A stretch of 64,000 nucleotides of DNA from Verrucomicrobiia bacterium (GTDB lineage: Bacteria > Verrucomicrobiota > Verrucomicrobiia > Verrucomicrobiales > Akkermansiaceae). The stretch lies in contig JAUIJB010000008.1 of assembly GCA_030430455.1 (NCBI GenBank), forward strand, positions 1-64,000, read 5' to 3'. Below are positions 52,230 to 60,480 of this stretch, in pieces; position 1 is the stretch's first letter; each line of letters opens with the position of its first letter. Below the pieces are notes generated by a model. That model was not told the origin of the DNA. It worked only from the letters and a program-made list of their open reading frames with translations, and made no database searches. The position numbers and the translations under genes are program-made.

Positions 52230-52676
52230 ATGCCCTCGACCTACCTCAGCTTGCACTACCACGTTGTGTTCTCCACCAAGGACCGGATGCCCCTGATCCA
52301 GCGGGACTGGAGGGAACGCCTGCACGAATTCCTGGGCGGCACCATCCACGGCCTCGGCGGCTTTCCCGAGGGAGTGGGCGGTGTGGCCGACCACGTGCAC
52401 CTGCTCTTCGGGCTGAAGTCAACCCACTCCCTCGCCGACTTCATGCGGGAGTTGAAGAAGAGTTCGTCGGGATGGGTGCGGGAGGAGATCAGGATGGAGA
52501 AGTTCGGGTGGCAGGACGGCTATGCGGCATTCACGGTGAGCCCGTCGGCGAAGGCGGCGGCGCGAAAGTACATCGCCGGACAGGAGGAACATCATCGCAC
52601 GCGGTCGTTTCGCGAGGAGCTAGTCGGCTTGTTGGAGAAGGCAGGGGTGAGCTACGATCCGAAATACCTCGATTGA
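52230..52676 (+). CDS. REP-associated tyrosine transposase (IS200/IS605-like Y1 HUH enzyme)
   Basis: 148 residues starting MPSTYLSLHYHVVFSTKDRM. HUH-type endonuclease: YHVVFSTK (N-terminal strand), VADHVHLLFGL with the metal-binding His pair, and the C-terminal catalytic region ARKYIAGQEEHHRTRSF where the nucleophilic Tyr is expected. The absence of a long insertion and the immediate flanking by palindromic arrays fit the RAYT group, which cut and mobilise REP sequences. Palindromes sit within 25 bp upstream and 80 bp downstream of the gene. Confidence 0.9.
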   Translation: MPSTYLSLHYHVVFSTKDRMPLIQRDWRERLHEFLGGTIHGLGGFPEGVGGVADHVHLLFGLKSTHSLADFMRELKKSSSGWVREEIRMEKFGWQDGYAAFTVSPSAKAAARKYIAGQEEHHRTRSFREELVGLLEKAGVSYDPKYLD

Positions 52677-52711
52677 CGCATTGACGCGGCGCGATGGGAT
52701 GGCGCGGCATG

Positions 52712-53157
52712 GCTGCGACCCCTGCCGGGGTCGGGGTGATGTGGTCGGGATCCGGGGGTGTCGCCGCGTTGCTCCTCAACCCCCGGCTAATGGCTACGAT
52801 CCCGTCCGGGATCGAAGACTGCCAGCACGGTGTTCGCGGGTGGGATCCCGGATCGAATCGCAGCGAATCGCCAGGGGACAAATGAGGCTCCCCCCGGACC
52901 CGGCGTCTCTCACGACTAGCATCCCGGATGGGATGCCAGCCATTAGCCGGGGGTCGAGCGCAGCGACACCCCCGGACCCCGCGTCTCTTTGGACAAGCAT
53001 CCCGGTGGGATGCCAGCCGGGCCCGCCAATTCTCCCGAGCCGACGTCATCTCCAACAAGCATCCCGGACGGGATGCCAGCCATTAGCCGGGGGTCGAGCG
53101 CAGCGACACCCCCCGGAACCCGCGTCCCTCCAGACAAGCATCCCGGTGGGATGCCAG
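52712..53157. repeat. REP palindrome array, downstream of the transposase
   Basis: Fills the gap 52677-53199. Order: an inverted element (52752-52812); full element (52920-52975); single-hairpin (52998-53016); full (53060-53116); single-hairpin (53139-53157). Linker sequences (for example GTGTTC and GATCGAATCGCAGCG near 52850) also match those of the upstream block, so the two blocks are long direct repeats rather than scattered copies. Confidence 0.85.
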
Positions 53158-53199
53158 CCGGCCCCGCCAGTTCTCCCGGGCACCCCCGACCCGGCGCGT

Positions 53200-54480
53200 T
53201 CACCGCCCCAACCTCCTCCTCAAGGTCGTGCGGTTGGCGCCCAGCGCCCTCGCCAGGCGCGCCAGCTTGCCGTCGTAGCGTCGCAGGAGCCGGCGGATCA
53301 GGTGAGCCTCGAGGGCCTCGGAGATCGCGCGGTAGTCGGCCGGGGTGCCGAGCCGGACCTCGACCCAGGCATCCAGGGCGCGGATCAACTCGTCCTCGGC
53401 GCGGTCCTCGCCGGGCGGCTCGCCGTCGAGGTAGGGCGGCAGGTCGTCGACATCGGGCGCGATCATCCCGCCACTCGCTGCCAAGGCATAGGCGACCGCG
53501 TTGGCCAGCTCGCGCAGGTTGCCGGGCCACTCGTGCGCCTGCAGCTTGGCCACGGCGCGGTCGGTCAGGTCGACCGCCTGCCCGGGCTTCAGCCGGCCGG
53601 TGAAGTGCGCCACCAGCGCCGGCAGATCCTCCATCCGCTCGCGCAACGGTGGCAGCCGTACTTCGAGCACCTGCAGCCGGTAGAACAGGTCGCTGCGAAA
53701 CGAGCCCGCCGCCGCCAGCTCGCGCAGGTCCTCGCCGGTGGTCGTGATGAGCCGCGGGAACTCGCCGTCGCCCTCCATCCGCCCCAGCAGCTCGGCCTGC
53801 GCCTCGGCACCCAGCAAGGCGACCTCCTCGATGACCAGCGTGCCGCCGCGGGCCGCGTCGACCGCCGCCGCGAGGTCCCCGGCCGTCGTCGCCGGCCCGG
53901 CGGCGAGCGTGCGGTCCTCCCCGCTGCGCCCGCTGTTGCGCTGGATCAGGCGCGCCACGTGGGTCTTGCCCGTGCCGGTCTCGCCACGCACCAGCACCGG
54001 CTCCGCAGCCGCACAGGCCTGCGCCACCTGCTGGAACACCGGCCGCATCGCCGCGGCGGCACCGATGAAGGTCAGGTTGGCCGCGCCGTCGTCGACGGCC
54101 CTGTCGGCCGATGCCTGGAGCAGGCGACGGAGGATGTTCTGGAAGGCATCGAAGTCGACCGGCTTGGGGAGGAAGTCGACCACCCCCAGCTGGCGCGCCG
54201 CGATCGAGTTCTCGATTTCGCCATGGGCGGTGATGACGATGGTCGGCGGCCGCTGCGAGTCGGGCAGGCCGGAGAGGAACTCGAGCCCGTTCTCGTCCGG
54301 CAGGCCGATGTCGAGCAGCATCGCATCGTAGCCACCCGTGCCCGCGGCCGAGAGCAGCGCCCGCGCCCGCGCCGCGGTGGCGGCGAGCTCGCCCTTCGCG
54401 CCGGCCTGGCGCACCGCCACCTCGAGCGCCACGGCCAGCGCGTGCTCGTCCTCGACGATCAAGACCCTCGGTTCCTTCAT
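53200..54480 (-). CDS. NtrC-like response regulator with receiver, AAA+ and Fis-type HTH domains, missing the GAFTGA loop
   Basis: 426 residues. Receiver (1-120): MKEPRVLIVEDEHA with acidic pocket and phospho-acceptor Asp57 in MLLDIGLPDENG. AAA+ part: Walker A GETGTGKT near residue 165, a Walker B-like TLVIEEVALL (Glu-Glu rather than Asp-Glu), and RSDLFYRLQVLEVRLPPLRE with the arginine-rich sensor region. The stretch between Walker A and B is much shorter than in classical sigma-54 activators and contains no GAFTGA. C-terminal Fis-type HTH: LIRRLLRRYDGKLARLARAL. It overlaps the kinase gene by 4 bp (ATGA). It probably activates or represses without sigma-54 contact (inference). Confidence 0.88.
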   Translation of the reverse strand: MKEPRVLIVEDEHALAVALEVAVRQAGAKGELAATAARARALLSAAGTGGYDAMLLDIGLPDENGLEFLSGLPDSQRPPTIVITAHGEIENSIAARQLGVVDFLPKPVDFDAFQNILRRLLQASADRAVDDGAANLTFIGAAAAMRPVFQQVAQACAAAEPVLVRGETGTGKTHVARLIQRNSGRSGEDRTLAAGPATTAGDLAAAVDAARGGTLVIEEVALLGAEAQAELLGRMEGDGEFPRLITTTGEDLRELAAAGSFRSDLFYRLQVLEVRLPPLRERMEDLPALVAHFTGRLKPGQAVDLTDRAVAKLQAHEWPGNLRELANAVAYALAASGGMIAPDVDDLPPYLDGEPPGEDRAEDELIRALDAWVEVRLGTPADYRAISEALEAHLIRRLLRRYDGKLARLARALGANRTTLRRRLGR

Positions 54481-55862
54481 GAGCTTGCCTGGCTGGTCCC
54501 GGCGGGCAGCGTGAGGCGCACCTCGCCCCCTCCGCCCGGCGGGTTGGCGGCGCGGATGCGGCCGCCGTGGGCCTGCACCACCTCGCGGGCCAAGGTCAGG
54601 CCGATCCCCATCCCGCCCTCGCGTTCGGAGAAGAACGCCTCGCCAAAACGCCGCAGCCCCTCCTCGCTGAACCCCTTCCCCGTATCGCGCACGGAGAGGG
54701 TCACCCGGCCGTCCTCCCTCGCACCGCGTAGCACCACCTCGCCGCCCTCGGGCATCGCCTGGACCGCGTTCGCCAGCAGGTTGCGCAGCACCTGCTCGAT
54801 GCGCAGGCGGTCGGCGTCGATCCACAACTCCCCGTCGAGCTCGCGACGCACGCCGACCCCGGCGTGGTCGAGCGCCGGCTGCATCCGCCCGACCACCCTG
54901 TCGACGAGACCGGCGAGGTCGTGGCGACGGGTCTCCGGCGGCGCGGCCCGCACCACGAAGAGCCACTGGTTCACCAGGTCGCTGATGCGGTCGACCTCGT
55001 CCTGGATCAGGCGGATCACCCCGGGGTCGGGAACCGAGCGACTCCTGCCGAGAAGGTCGGCGTGCATCCGGATCGCCGCCGCCGGGTTGCGGATCTCATG
55101 CGCCAGGCGGGTCGCGATCTGGCCCAGCGCGGCCATGCGCTCCGACTGCCGGCGCCGCTCCTGCTCGCGTCGCAGGCGCTGGTGGCTCTCCTCGAGCGTG
55201 CGCGCCAGCCGGCCGATCTCGTCGTCGCGTCCCGCCACCGCCGGCGGGATCGGCGCGGCTTCATCCGACTCCATGTTCGGCAGCCAGCGGGTCAGCTCGC
55301 CGAGGGGACGCACGATGCGGTGGGCGAGGAACATGACCAGCACGCCGGAGGCCAGGGTCAGGCCGAGCGCCGGCACCGCCACCCAGCCGGCCAGGCCGGC
55401 CAGCCCGCCCTGGCGTGGTCGCGACAGGACCAAGTGCGCGCCGCTTTCCCCCAGCGGCGCGGCGGCCAGGTCGCGTCCATCCACCGATACGAACCCAGGC
55501 CCGTCGGCCACCAGGCAACGCAGCATTTCCCGGAACTCCCCGGCCGGCGGTTCACGGAAATCCCGCGCCAGGGTCCCGTCGCTCTCGATGAAGGCAACCT
55601 CGACCCCGAGGATCGAGCCCAGCCGCCCGGCCATCTCCGGCGAGCGCGGCAGCGGGAGTCCGCTGACGAACTCCGCGTTCGTCGCCGCCAGCTGGCGGAA
55701 CTGCTCGCGCGACTCGGCCCGCTGCAGCCGCAGCATCCACAGCACCATCAGCAGCGAGGTCAGCAGCACGAAGCCGGAGAGCGGCAGCACCAACCGACGG
55801 GCCAGGGGACCGGATGCGCCGAATGTGCTCACTTCGGAAATCAGTGGGCGATTTCTGCCCAT
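54477..55862 (-). CDS. Membrane sensor histidine kinase
   Basis: 461 residues. TM1 about 24-43, periplasmic sensor about 45-155 of unknown fold, TM2 about 158-186 (WVAVPALGLTLASGVLVMF), HAMP-like linker, HisKA with His255 in RLAHEIRNPAAAI, and an HATPase domain with N-box LANAVQAMPEGG, G1 RDTGKGF and G2 GIGLTLAREV. Partner of the response regulator whose ATG overlaps this stop (ATGA). The start MGRNRPLISEV at 55860-55862 is a choice among several. Confidence 0.92.
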   Translation of the reverse strand: MGRNRPLISEVSTFGASGPLARRLVLPLSGFVLLTSLLMVLWMLRLQRAESREQFRQLAATNAEFVSGLPLPRSPEMAGRLGSILGVEVAFIESDGTLARDFREPPAGEFREMLRCLVADGPGFVSVDGRDLAAAPLGESGAHLVLSRPRQGGLAGLAGWVAVPALGLTLASGVLVMFLAHRIVRPLGELTRWLPNMESDEAAPIPPAVAGRDDEIGRLARTLEESHQRLRREQERRRQSERMAALGQIATRLAHEIRNPAAAIRMHADLLGRSRSVPDPGVIRLIQDEVDRISDLVNQWLFVVRAAPPETRRHDLAGLVDRVVGRMQPALDHAGVGVRRELDGELWIDADRLRIEQVLRNLLANAVQAMPEGGEVVLRGAREDGRVTLSVRDTGKGFSEEGLRRFGEAFFSEREGGMGIGLTLAREVVQAHGGRIRAANPPGGGGEVRLTLPAGTSQASS

Positions 55863-55918
55863 TGGCGAGAGAAATCGCGTCGCCCGCAGCCCCGCAGCCC
55901 CGCGAGCCCCCGACCCCC

Positions 55919-57295
55919 TCAACGCAGCCAGCGGCGCAGTCGCTCGAAGATCCCCTGATAGGGCGGCGCGACGGCGAAGGGGTCGCACCAGAACCCTCGC
56001 CGGGTCACCGGACGAAGCTGGCTGAAGGCCTCGAAGCCGGCCCTGCCGCGGTAGCGGCCGTGGCCACTGCGGCCGACGCCCCCGAGAGGCATCCGCACGT
56101 TGGTCGCCTGCTTCATGACGTCGTTCACGCCGATCGAGCCCGAGCGGATGCGCGAGCTCATTCGGTCGATGAAGCCAGCGTCCTGCGAGAAGAGGTAGAG
56201 GGCGAGTGGATCGGGCAGGCCGGAGAGTCGCTCGAGCAGTTGCTCCTCGTCCTCGAAGCCCACCACCGGCAACAGCGGCCCGAAGACCTCGCTGCGCATC
56301 GCCGGGTGGTCCCAGTCGGCGTCGATCACCCGCGGCGCGAGGCGCAGTGAGCCTTCGTCGTCCCCGCCCACCCGGGTCACCCGTCCGCTGTCGAGGGCGA
56401 GCAGGCGGTCGTAGTGGTGCCGGTTGACGATGCGGGCGAGGTCGTCGCCGGGGCTGCCGGCCGAGAACTCGCGCAGGGTGGCGACGAGTTGCTCAATGAT
56501 CGCGGCCTTGTCGGCCTGCCTCACCGCCACGAAGTCCGGGGCCATGCAGGTCTGGCCGGCGTTGAACCACTTGCCGACGGCGATCCGCCGCGCGGTGGTG
56601 TCGAGCGGCACGCCGGAGTCGACGACCACCGGGCACTTGCCGCCGAGTTCGAGCACGCAGGGCACCAGCCGCGCGGCCGCCGCCGCGGCCACCTCGCGCC
56701 CGACCGCCTCGCCACCGGTGAAGAACAGGAAGTCGAAGCGCTCGCGGAGCAGCTGCGCGCCGAGCTCGGCGGCGCCCTCGACCACCGCGGCCTGGCCCGG
56801 CTCGAAGGCTGCGGCGACCAGCTCGCGCAGCGCCGCCGAACTCGCCGGGGCCTGCTCGGAGGGCTTGAGCACCACGCTGTTGCCCGCGGCCACGGCTCCG
56901 ATGAGCGGGCTGAGCGCCAGCTGGATCGGGTAGTTCCAGGGGGCCAGCAGCAGCACCCGGCCGAAGGGCTCGTGGCGCAGCTCGCTGCGCGCCGGAAAGA
57001 AGTAGAAGGGGTTCGCCACCCGTCGCGGCCGCGCCCAGCGCCGCAGCGAACGCCGCACCAGGCGGATCTCCCGGCGCACGAAGTGAAGCTCCGCCAGCCA
57101 GGCCTCCAGCGGCGGCTTGCCGAGGTCGGCCGCCAGCGCCTGCAGCAGCTCGTCCTCGCGCGTCTCCAGCCCGGCCTCGAGCCGCTCCAGCGCCGCGCAG
57201 CGCCGGCCGACATCCCTCGCCCGCCCCTCGTCGAGAAACCTCCGCTGCTCCGCCTCGAGGGCCGCGAGATCAATCGGGTTGCAAAGTTCCGCCAC
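55919..57295 (-). CDS. Aldehyde dehydrogenase, candidate carotenoid aldehyde dehydrogenase
   Basis: 458 residues, the shorter class-3-like form. Catalytic Cys250 lies in FNAGQTCMAP; the Glu-containing LELGGKCPVVV and the cofactor loop LFFTGGEAVGREVA are intact. The C-terminal phrase NVRMPLGGVGRSGHGRYRG is typical. It is divergent from the CrtN/CrtP-type gene with a 52-bp gap, and in C30 carotenoid pathways an aldehyde dehydrogenase makes the 4,4'-diaponeurosporenoate-type acid that CrtQ glycosylates. A role in that pathway is therefore probable but inferred from context. Confidence 0.85.
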   Translation of the reverse strand: MAELCNPIDLAALEAEQRRFLDEGRARDVGRRCAALERLEAGLETREDELLQALAADLGKPPLEAWLAELHFVRREIRLVRRSLRRWARPRRVANPFYFFPARSELRHEPFGRVLLLAPWNYPIQLALSPLIGAVAAGNSVVLKPSEQAPASSAALRELVAAAFEPGQAAVVEGAAELGAQLLRERFDFLFFTGGEAVGREVAAAAAARLVPCVLELGGKCPVVVDSGVPLDTTARRIAVGKWFNAGQTCMAPDFVAVRQADKAAIIEQLVATLREFSAGSPGDDLARIVNRHHYDRLLALDSGRVTRVGGDDEGSLRLAPRVIDADWDHPAMRSEVFGPLLPVVGFEDEEQLLERLSGLPDPLALYLFSQDAGFIDRMSSRIRSGSIGVNDVMKQATNVRMPLGGVGRSGHGRYRGRAGFEAFSQLRPVTRRGFWCDPFAVAPPYQGIFERLRRWLR

Positions 57296-57347
57296 GCATC
57301 GAGTCTAGCACAGCATTCCCGCGAGGTCGCGCCCCCGAACCCGCCCC

Positions 57348-58844
57348 ATGAGCCAACCCTCCATCATCGTCATCGGCGCCGGCCTCGGCGGCATCTCGGC
57401 CGCCGTCTCGCTGCGCGCCAAGGGCTACCGCGTCGAGATCCTCGAGAAGAACGAGCGCATCGGCGGCAAGCTGAACCTGCTCGAGAAGGACGGCTTCAGC
57501 TTCGACCTCGGGCCGTCGATCTTCACCCTGCCGCAGATCTTCCGCGACCTGTTCGAGCGCGCCGGCAAGCGCATGGAGGACTACCTCGAGCTCGATGCCG
57601 TCACCCCGCACTGGAGGAACTTCTTCGAGGACGGCCTGACCCTCGACCTGCTCGAAGACCCCGCCGCCATGAAGGCGGAGCTGGGCAAGCTCGACGGCGA
57701 CCCGGAAAAGCACTGGGCCGAGTTCCAGCGCTTCCTCGACTACGCCCGCGGGCAGTACCGCATGGTCGACGAGGGCTACTTCGCCGAGGGGCTCGACAAC
57801 ACGCTCGAGTTCATCCGCCACTACGGCCTGATCCGGCTGTTCCGCAAGATGGACTGGAAGCACTCGATGGCGGAGTCCATCGGCAACCACTTCACCAGCG
57901 AGCACCTGCGGCGCGTCTTCGAGTACTTCATCAAGTACGTCGGCTCCTCCGCGCTCGACGCGCCCGGCTACATGAACCTGATGCCGATCATCCAGTTCGA
58001 CCACGGCCTGTGGTACGTGAAGGGCGGGATGTACAACCTGGCGCGGGGGCTCGGACGCCTGCTCGACGAGCTCGACATCCCGGTGCGGCTCGGCACCGGT
58101 GTGGCGGAGATCGTCCGGGAGGGCCGCCGGGTGACCGGCGTGGTCACCGAGGCCGGGGAGAAGATCGACGCCGGCCACGTGGTCTGCAACATGGAGGTGA
58201 TCCCGGCCTGCGAGAAGCTCCTCGGCGAGCCCGCCAAGGTCATGCGCAAGCTGGAGAAGTTCGCCCCGGCCTGCTCCGGTCTGGTCATCCACCTCGGCAC
58301 CGACCGGGTCTACCCGCAGCTCGCCCACCACAACTTCTTCTACTCGCGCGACCAGCGGAAGCACTTCGACACCGTGTTCCGCAAGGGCGAGCTGCCGGAG
58401 GACCCGACGATCTACCTCGTCGCGCCGACGCGGACCGACCCGTCGAAGGCGCCACCGGGCTGCGACAACATCAAGATCCTGCCGCACATCCCGCCGATCG
58501 ACCCCGCGCGGCCGCTCGGGCGCTCCGACTACGAGGCGCTGCGCGACCGGGTCCTCGACAAGCTCGAGCGCATGGGCCTCACCGACCTGCGCAGGCACGT
58601 CGTCGTCGAGGACATGCTGACGCCGGTCGACATCGAGCGCATGTACGGCTCGAACCGTGGCTCGATCTACGGCGTGGTCAGCGACTGGAAGCTCAACAAG
58701 GGCTTCAAGGCGCCGAAGCGCAGCTCGCGCTATCCCAACCTCTACTTCACCGGCGGCAGCGTGAACCCGGGCGGCGGGATGCCGATGGCGGTCCTCTGCG
58801 GCCAGAAGGTCGCTGACCGCCTGGCCGCGCAGGACGGCCGCTGA
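57348..58844 (+). CDS. CrtN/CrtP-type carotenoid FAD oxidoreductase (desaturase or oxygenase)
   Basis: 498 residues. N-terminal FAD-binding IIVIGAGLGGISAAVSL, then LEKNERIGGKLNLLEKDGFS and DLGPSIFTLPQIFRDLF, and the C-terminal carotenoid-desaturase signature YPNLYFTGGSVNPGGGMPM. The family includes diapophytoene desaturase (CrtN) and diaponeurosporene/diapolycopene oxygenase (CrtP); in a cluster with aldehyde dehydrogenase, CrtQ and CrtO the oxygenase role is more likely, but I cannot separate them by eye. Cytoplasmic-membrane associated enzyme acting on C30 or C40 polyenes. Confidence 0.9.
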   Translation: MSQPSIIVIGAGLGGISAAVSLRAKGYRVEILEKNERIGGKLNLLEKDGFSFDLGPSIFTLPQIFRDLFERAGKRMEDYLELDAVTPHWRNFFEDGLTLDLLEDPAAMKAELGKLDGDPEKHWAEFQRFLDYARGQYRMVDEGYFAEGLDNTLEFIRHYGLIRLFRKMDWKHSMAESIGNHFTSEHLRRVFEYFIKYVGSSALDAPGYMNLMPIIQFDHGLWYVKGGMYNLARGLGRLLDELDIPVRLGTGVAEIVREGRRVTGVVTEAGEKIDAGHVVCNMEVIPACEKLLGEPAKVMRKLEKFAPACSGLVIHLGTDRVYPQLAHHNFFYSRDQRKHFDTVFRKGELPEDPTIYLVAPTRTDPSKAPPGCDNIKILPHIPPIDPARPLGRSDYEALRDRVLDKLERMGLTDLRRHVVVEDMLTPVDIERMYGSNRGSIYGVVSDWKLNKGFKAPKRSSRYPNLYFTGGSVNPGGGMPMAVLCGQKVADRLAAQDGR

Positions 58845-58847
58845 GAC

Positions 58848-59987
58848 ATGACCACGGCGATCTCCATCTGCGCGATCCTCGGGCTGGCGCTGTCATCGAT
58901 CGCCGCCCGCCTGCTCTTCGCCCGCCTGCGAGTCCTCCCCACCGCCGCGCCGCCCGACCCCGCCGATCCCGCCGACCCGGACGACGCCCCGCGCATCTCG
59001 CTCATCATCCCGGCCCGCAACGAGGCCGCCAACCTCGACAAGCTGCTCCCCGCGCTGGGCCGGCAGGCCTTTCCGCCGCACGAGGTGATCGTGGTCGACG
59101 ACCAGTCGGACGACGCCACCGCCGAAGTCGCCCGGGGCCACGGCGCGCGGGTGCTCGCGGGCCGGCCGCTGCCGGACGGCTGGTTCGGCAAACCCTGGGC
59201 CTGCCGCCAGGGCGCCGATGCCGCGAGCGGCGACTGGTTCCTGTTTCTCGACGCCGACCTCGAGCCCGCCCCCGACGCGCTGACCCGCCTCGCCGCCCTG
59301 ACCCGGGGCGAGCCGGCGGTGTTCTCGGTCTGCCCGCACCACCGGGTCCCCACCGCCACCGAGCAGCTCTCGATGTTCTTCAACCTGCTGATGGTCGCCG
59401 GCATCGGCGCCTTCACCTGGAAGGGCGACGCGGCCCGGGGGATCGGCCTGTTCGGCCAGACCCTGCTCGTCTCGCGGCGGCACTACGACCAGGTCGGCGG
59501 CCACGACACGGTGCGCCGCACGGTACTGGAGAACTTCAAGCTCTCGCGCGAGTTCGACCGGCTCGGCATCCCGCGCCGCTGTTTCCTCGGCGGCCGGGCG
59601 CTGGCGATGCGGATGTTCCCGGGCGGCCACGACGAGCTCGTCGCCGGCTGGTCGAAGGGCTTCAGCGCCGGGGCCGGGCTGTCGTCGCGGCTCGCCCTGG
59701 CCCTGTCGTCGGCCTGGCTCGGCGGGCTGATGCTGGTAACCATGCCGATCGTGGCCGGCCTGCTCCTCGGGGTGCTTCCCCCCGCCCTGGCCCTGCTCGG
59801 CTACCTCGGTGCCGTCGTCCAGTTGGCCATCCTGGTACCGCGCGTGGGATCCTTCTCGCTCGGGTCCGTCCTGCTGTTCCCCGTGCCGCTGTTCTTCTAT
59901 CAGTTCATCTTCGCCCGCTCGATCGTCCGCAAGCGCCGCGGCGGCGGGTTCCACTGGAAAGGCCGCGATGTTTCTGACCCTGCCTGA
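58848..59987 (+). CDS. crtQ: Carotenoid acid glycosyltransferase (GT2), CrtQ-like
   Basis: 379 residues. N-terminal membrane helix, then GT2 domain: SLIIPARNEAANLDKLL, VVDDQSDDATAEVA, GWFGKPWACRQGADAASGDW and FLFLDADLEP (DxD), all typical of CrtQ, which attaches glucose to the carotenoic acid. C-terminal membrane helices (LVTMPIVAGLLLGVLPPALA and following) end in GGGFHWKGRDV. The start is 3 bp after the preceding stop; crtO overlaps its end. Confidence 0.88.
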   Translation: MTTAISICAILGLALSSIAARLLFARLRVLPTAAPPDPADPADPDDAPRISLIIPARNEAANLDKLLPALGRQAFPPHEVIVVDDQSDDATAEVARGHGARVLAGRPLPDGWFGKPWACRQGADAASGDWFLFLDADLEPAPDALTRLAALTRGEPAVFSVCPHHRVPTATEQLSMFFNLLMVAGIGAFTWKGDAARGIGLFGQTLLVSRRHYDQVGGHDTVRRTVLENFKLSREFDRLGIPRRCFLGGRALAMRMFPGGHDELVAGWSKGFSAGAGLSSRLALALSSAWLGGLMLVTMPIVAGLLLGVLPPALALLGYLGAVVQLAILVPRVGSFSLGSVLLFPVPLFFYQFIFARSIVRKRRGGGFHWKGRDVSDPA

Positions 59988-60480
59988 GATCTGGATCGTG
60001 CTGCTCAACGCGCTGGGCATCCCGGCCGCCCACTTCGGGATTTCCTGGGCCTTCACCCGCGCGCCGGGCGGATGGTTCGACCCGGCGCGCTGGCCGTTCC
60101 GGCCGTTTCCGGGCGAGAGCGCGCGACGCTACGAGCGGCGCACCTTCATCCGCCACTGGAAGGAGCGCCTGCCCGACGCCGCGCCGTGGTTCGGCGGCTT
60201 CGCCAAGAAGCGCCTGCACGGGGCGGACCCGGACTTCCTCCACCGCTTCATCGCCGAGTCCTGCCGCAGCGAGGCGGCGCATTGGGCCCAGGTGCTGGTC
60301 ATCGCCGGCTTCATCGCCTGGACCCCCTGGCCCTGGGCGCTGGTGATCCCCGCCTACGCCATCGCCTCGAACCTCCCCTGCATCCTGCTGCAGCGCTACA
60401 ACCGGCTCCGTTTCCGCCGCGTACTTGCCAGGTCGCAGGGAAGCCACCATCGTAAGGCCCCATGTCATTCCGCCTGCTGA
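59968..60480 (+). CDS. crtO: Glycosyl-carotenoid acyltransferase, CrtO-like
   Basis: 170 residues; the Staphylococcus CrtO is of similar size and shares the word order RYERRTFIRHWKERLPDA, the Cys/Glu/Ala/His stretch ESCRSEAAHWAQVLVIAGF and the end YAIASNLPCILLQRYNRLRF. It esterifies the sugar of the carotenoid glycoside with a fatty acid in the last step to a staphyloxanthin-like pigment. It starts inside the crtQ end (20-bp overlap) and its own end overlaps the next gene by 19 bp. Confidence 0.82.
   Translation: MFLTLPEIWIVLLNALGIPAAHFGISWAFTRAPGGWFDPARWPFRPFPGESARRYERRTFIRHWKERLPDAAPWFGGFAKKRLHGADPDFLHRFIAESCRSEAAHWAQVLVIAGFIAWTPWPWALVIPAYAIASNLPCILLQRYNRLRFRRVLARSQGSHHRKAPCHSAC

Noticed and set aside
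51775..53157. Possible CRISPR array, because of the regular short repeats
   Set aside because: Repeats are two-hairpin palindromes in both orientations, spacers are themselves repeated and short units alternate with full ones; no cas genes are near.
52681..56025. A 1114-codon open frame through the palindromes and across the two-component genes
   Set aside because: It crosses the repeat array and lies antisense to the regulator and kinase; no domain found.
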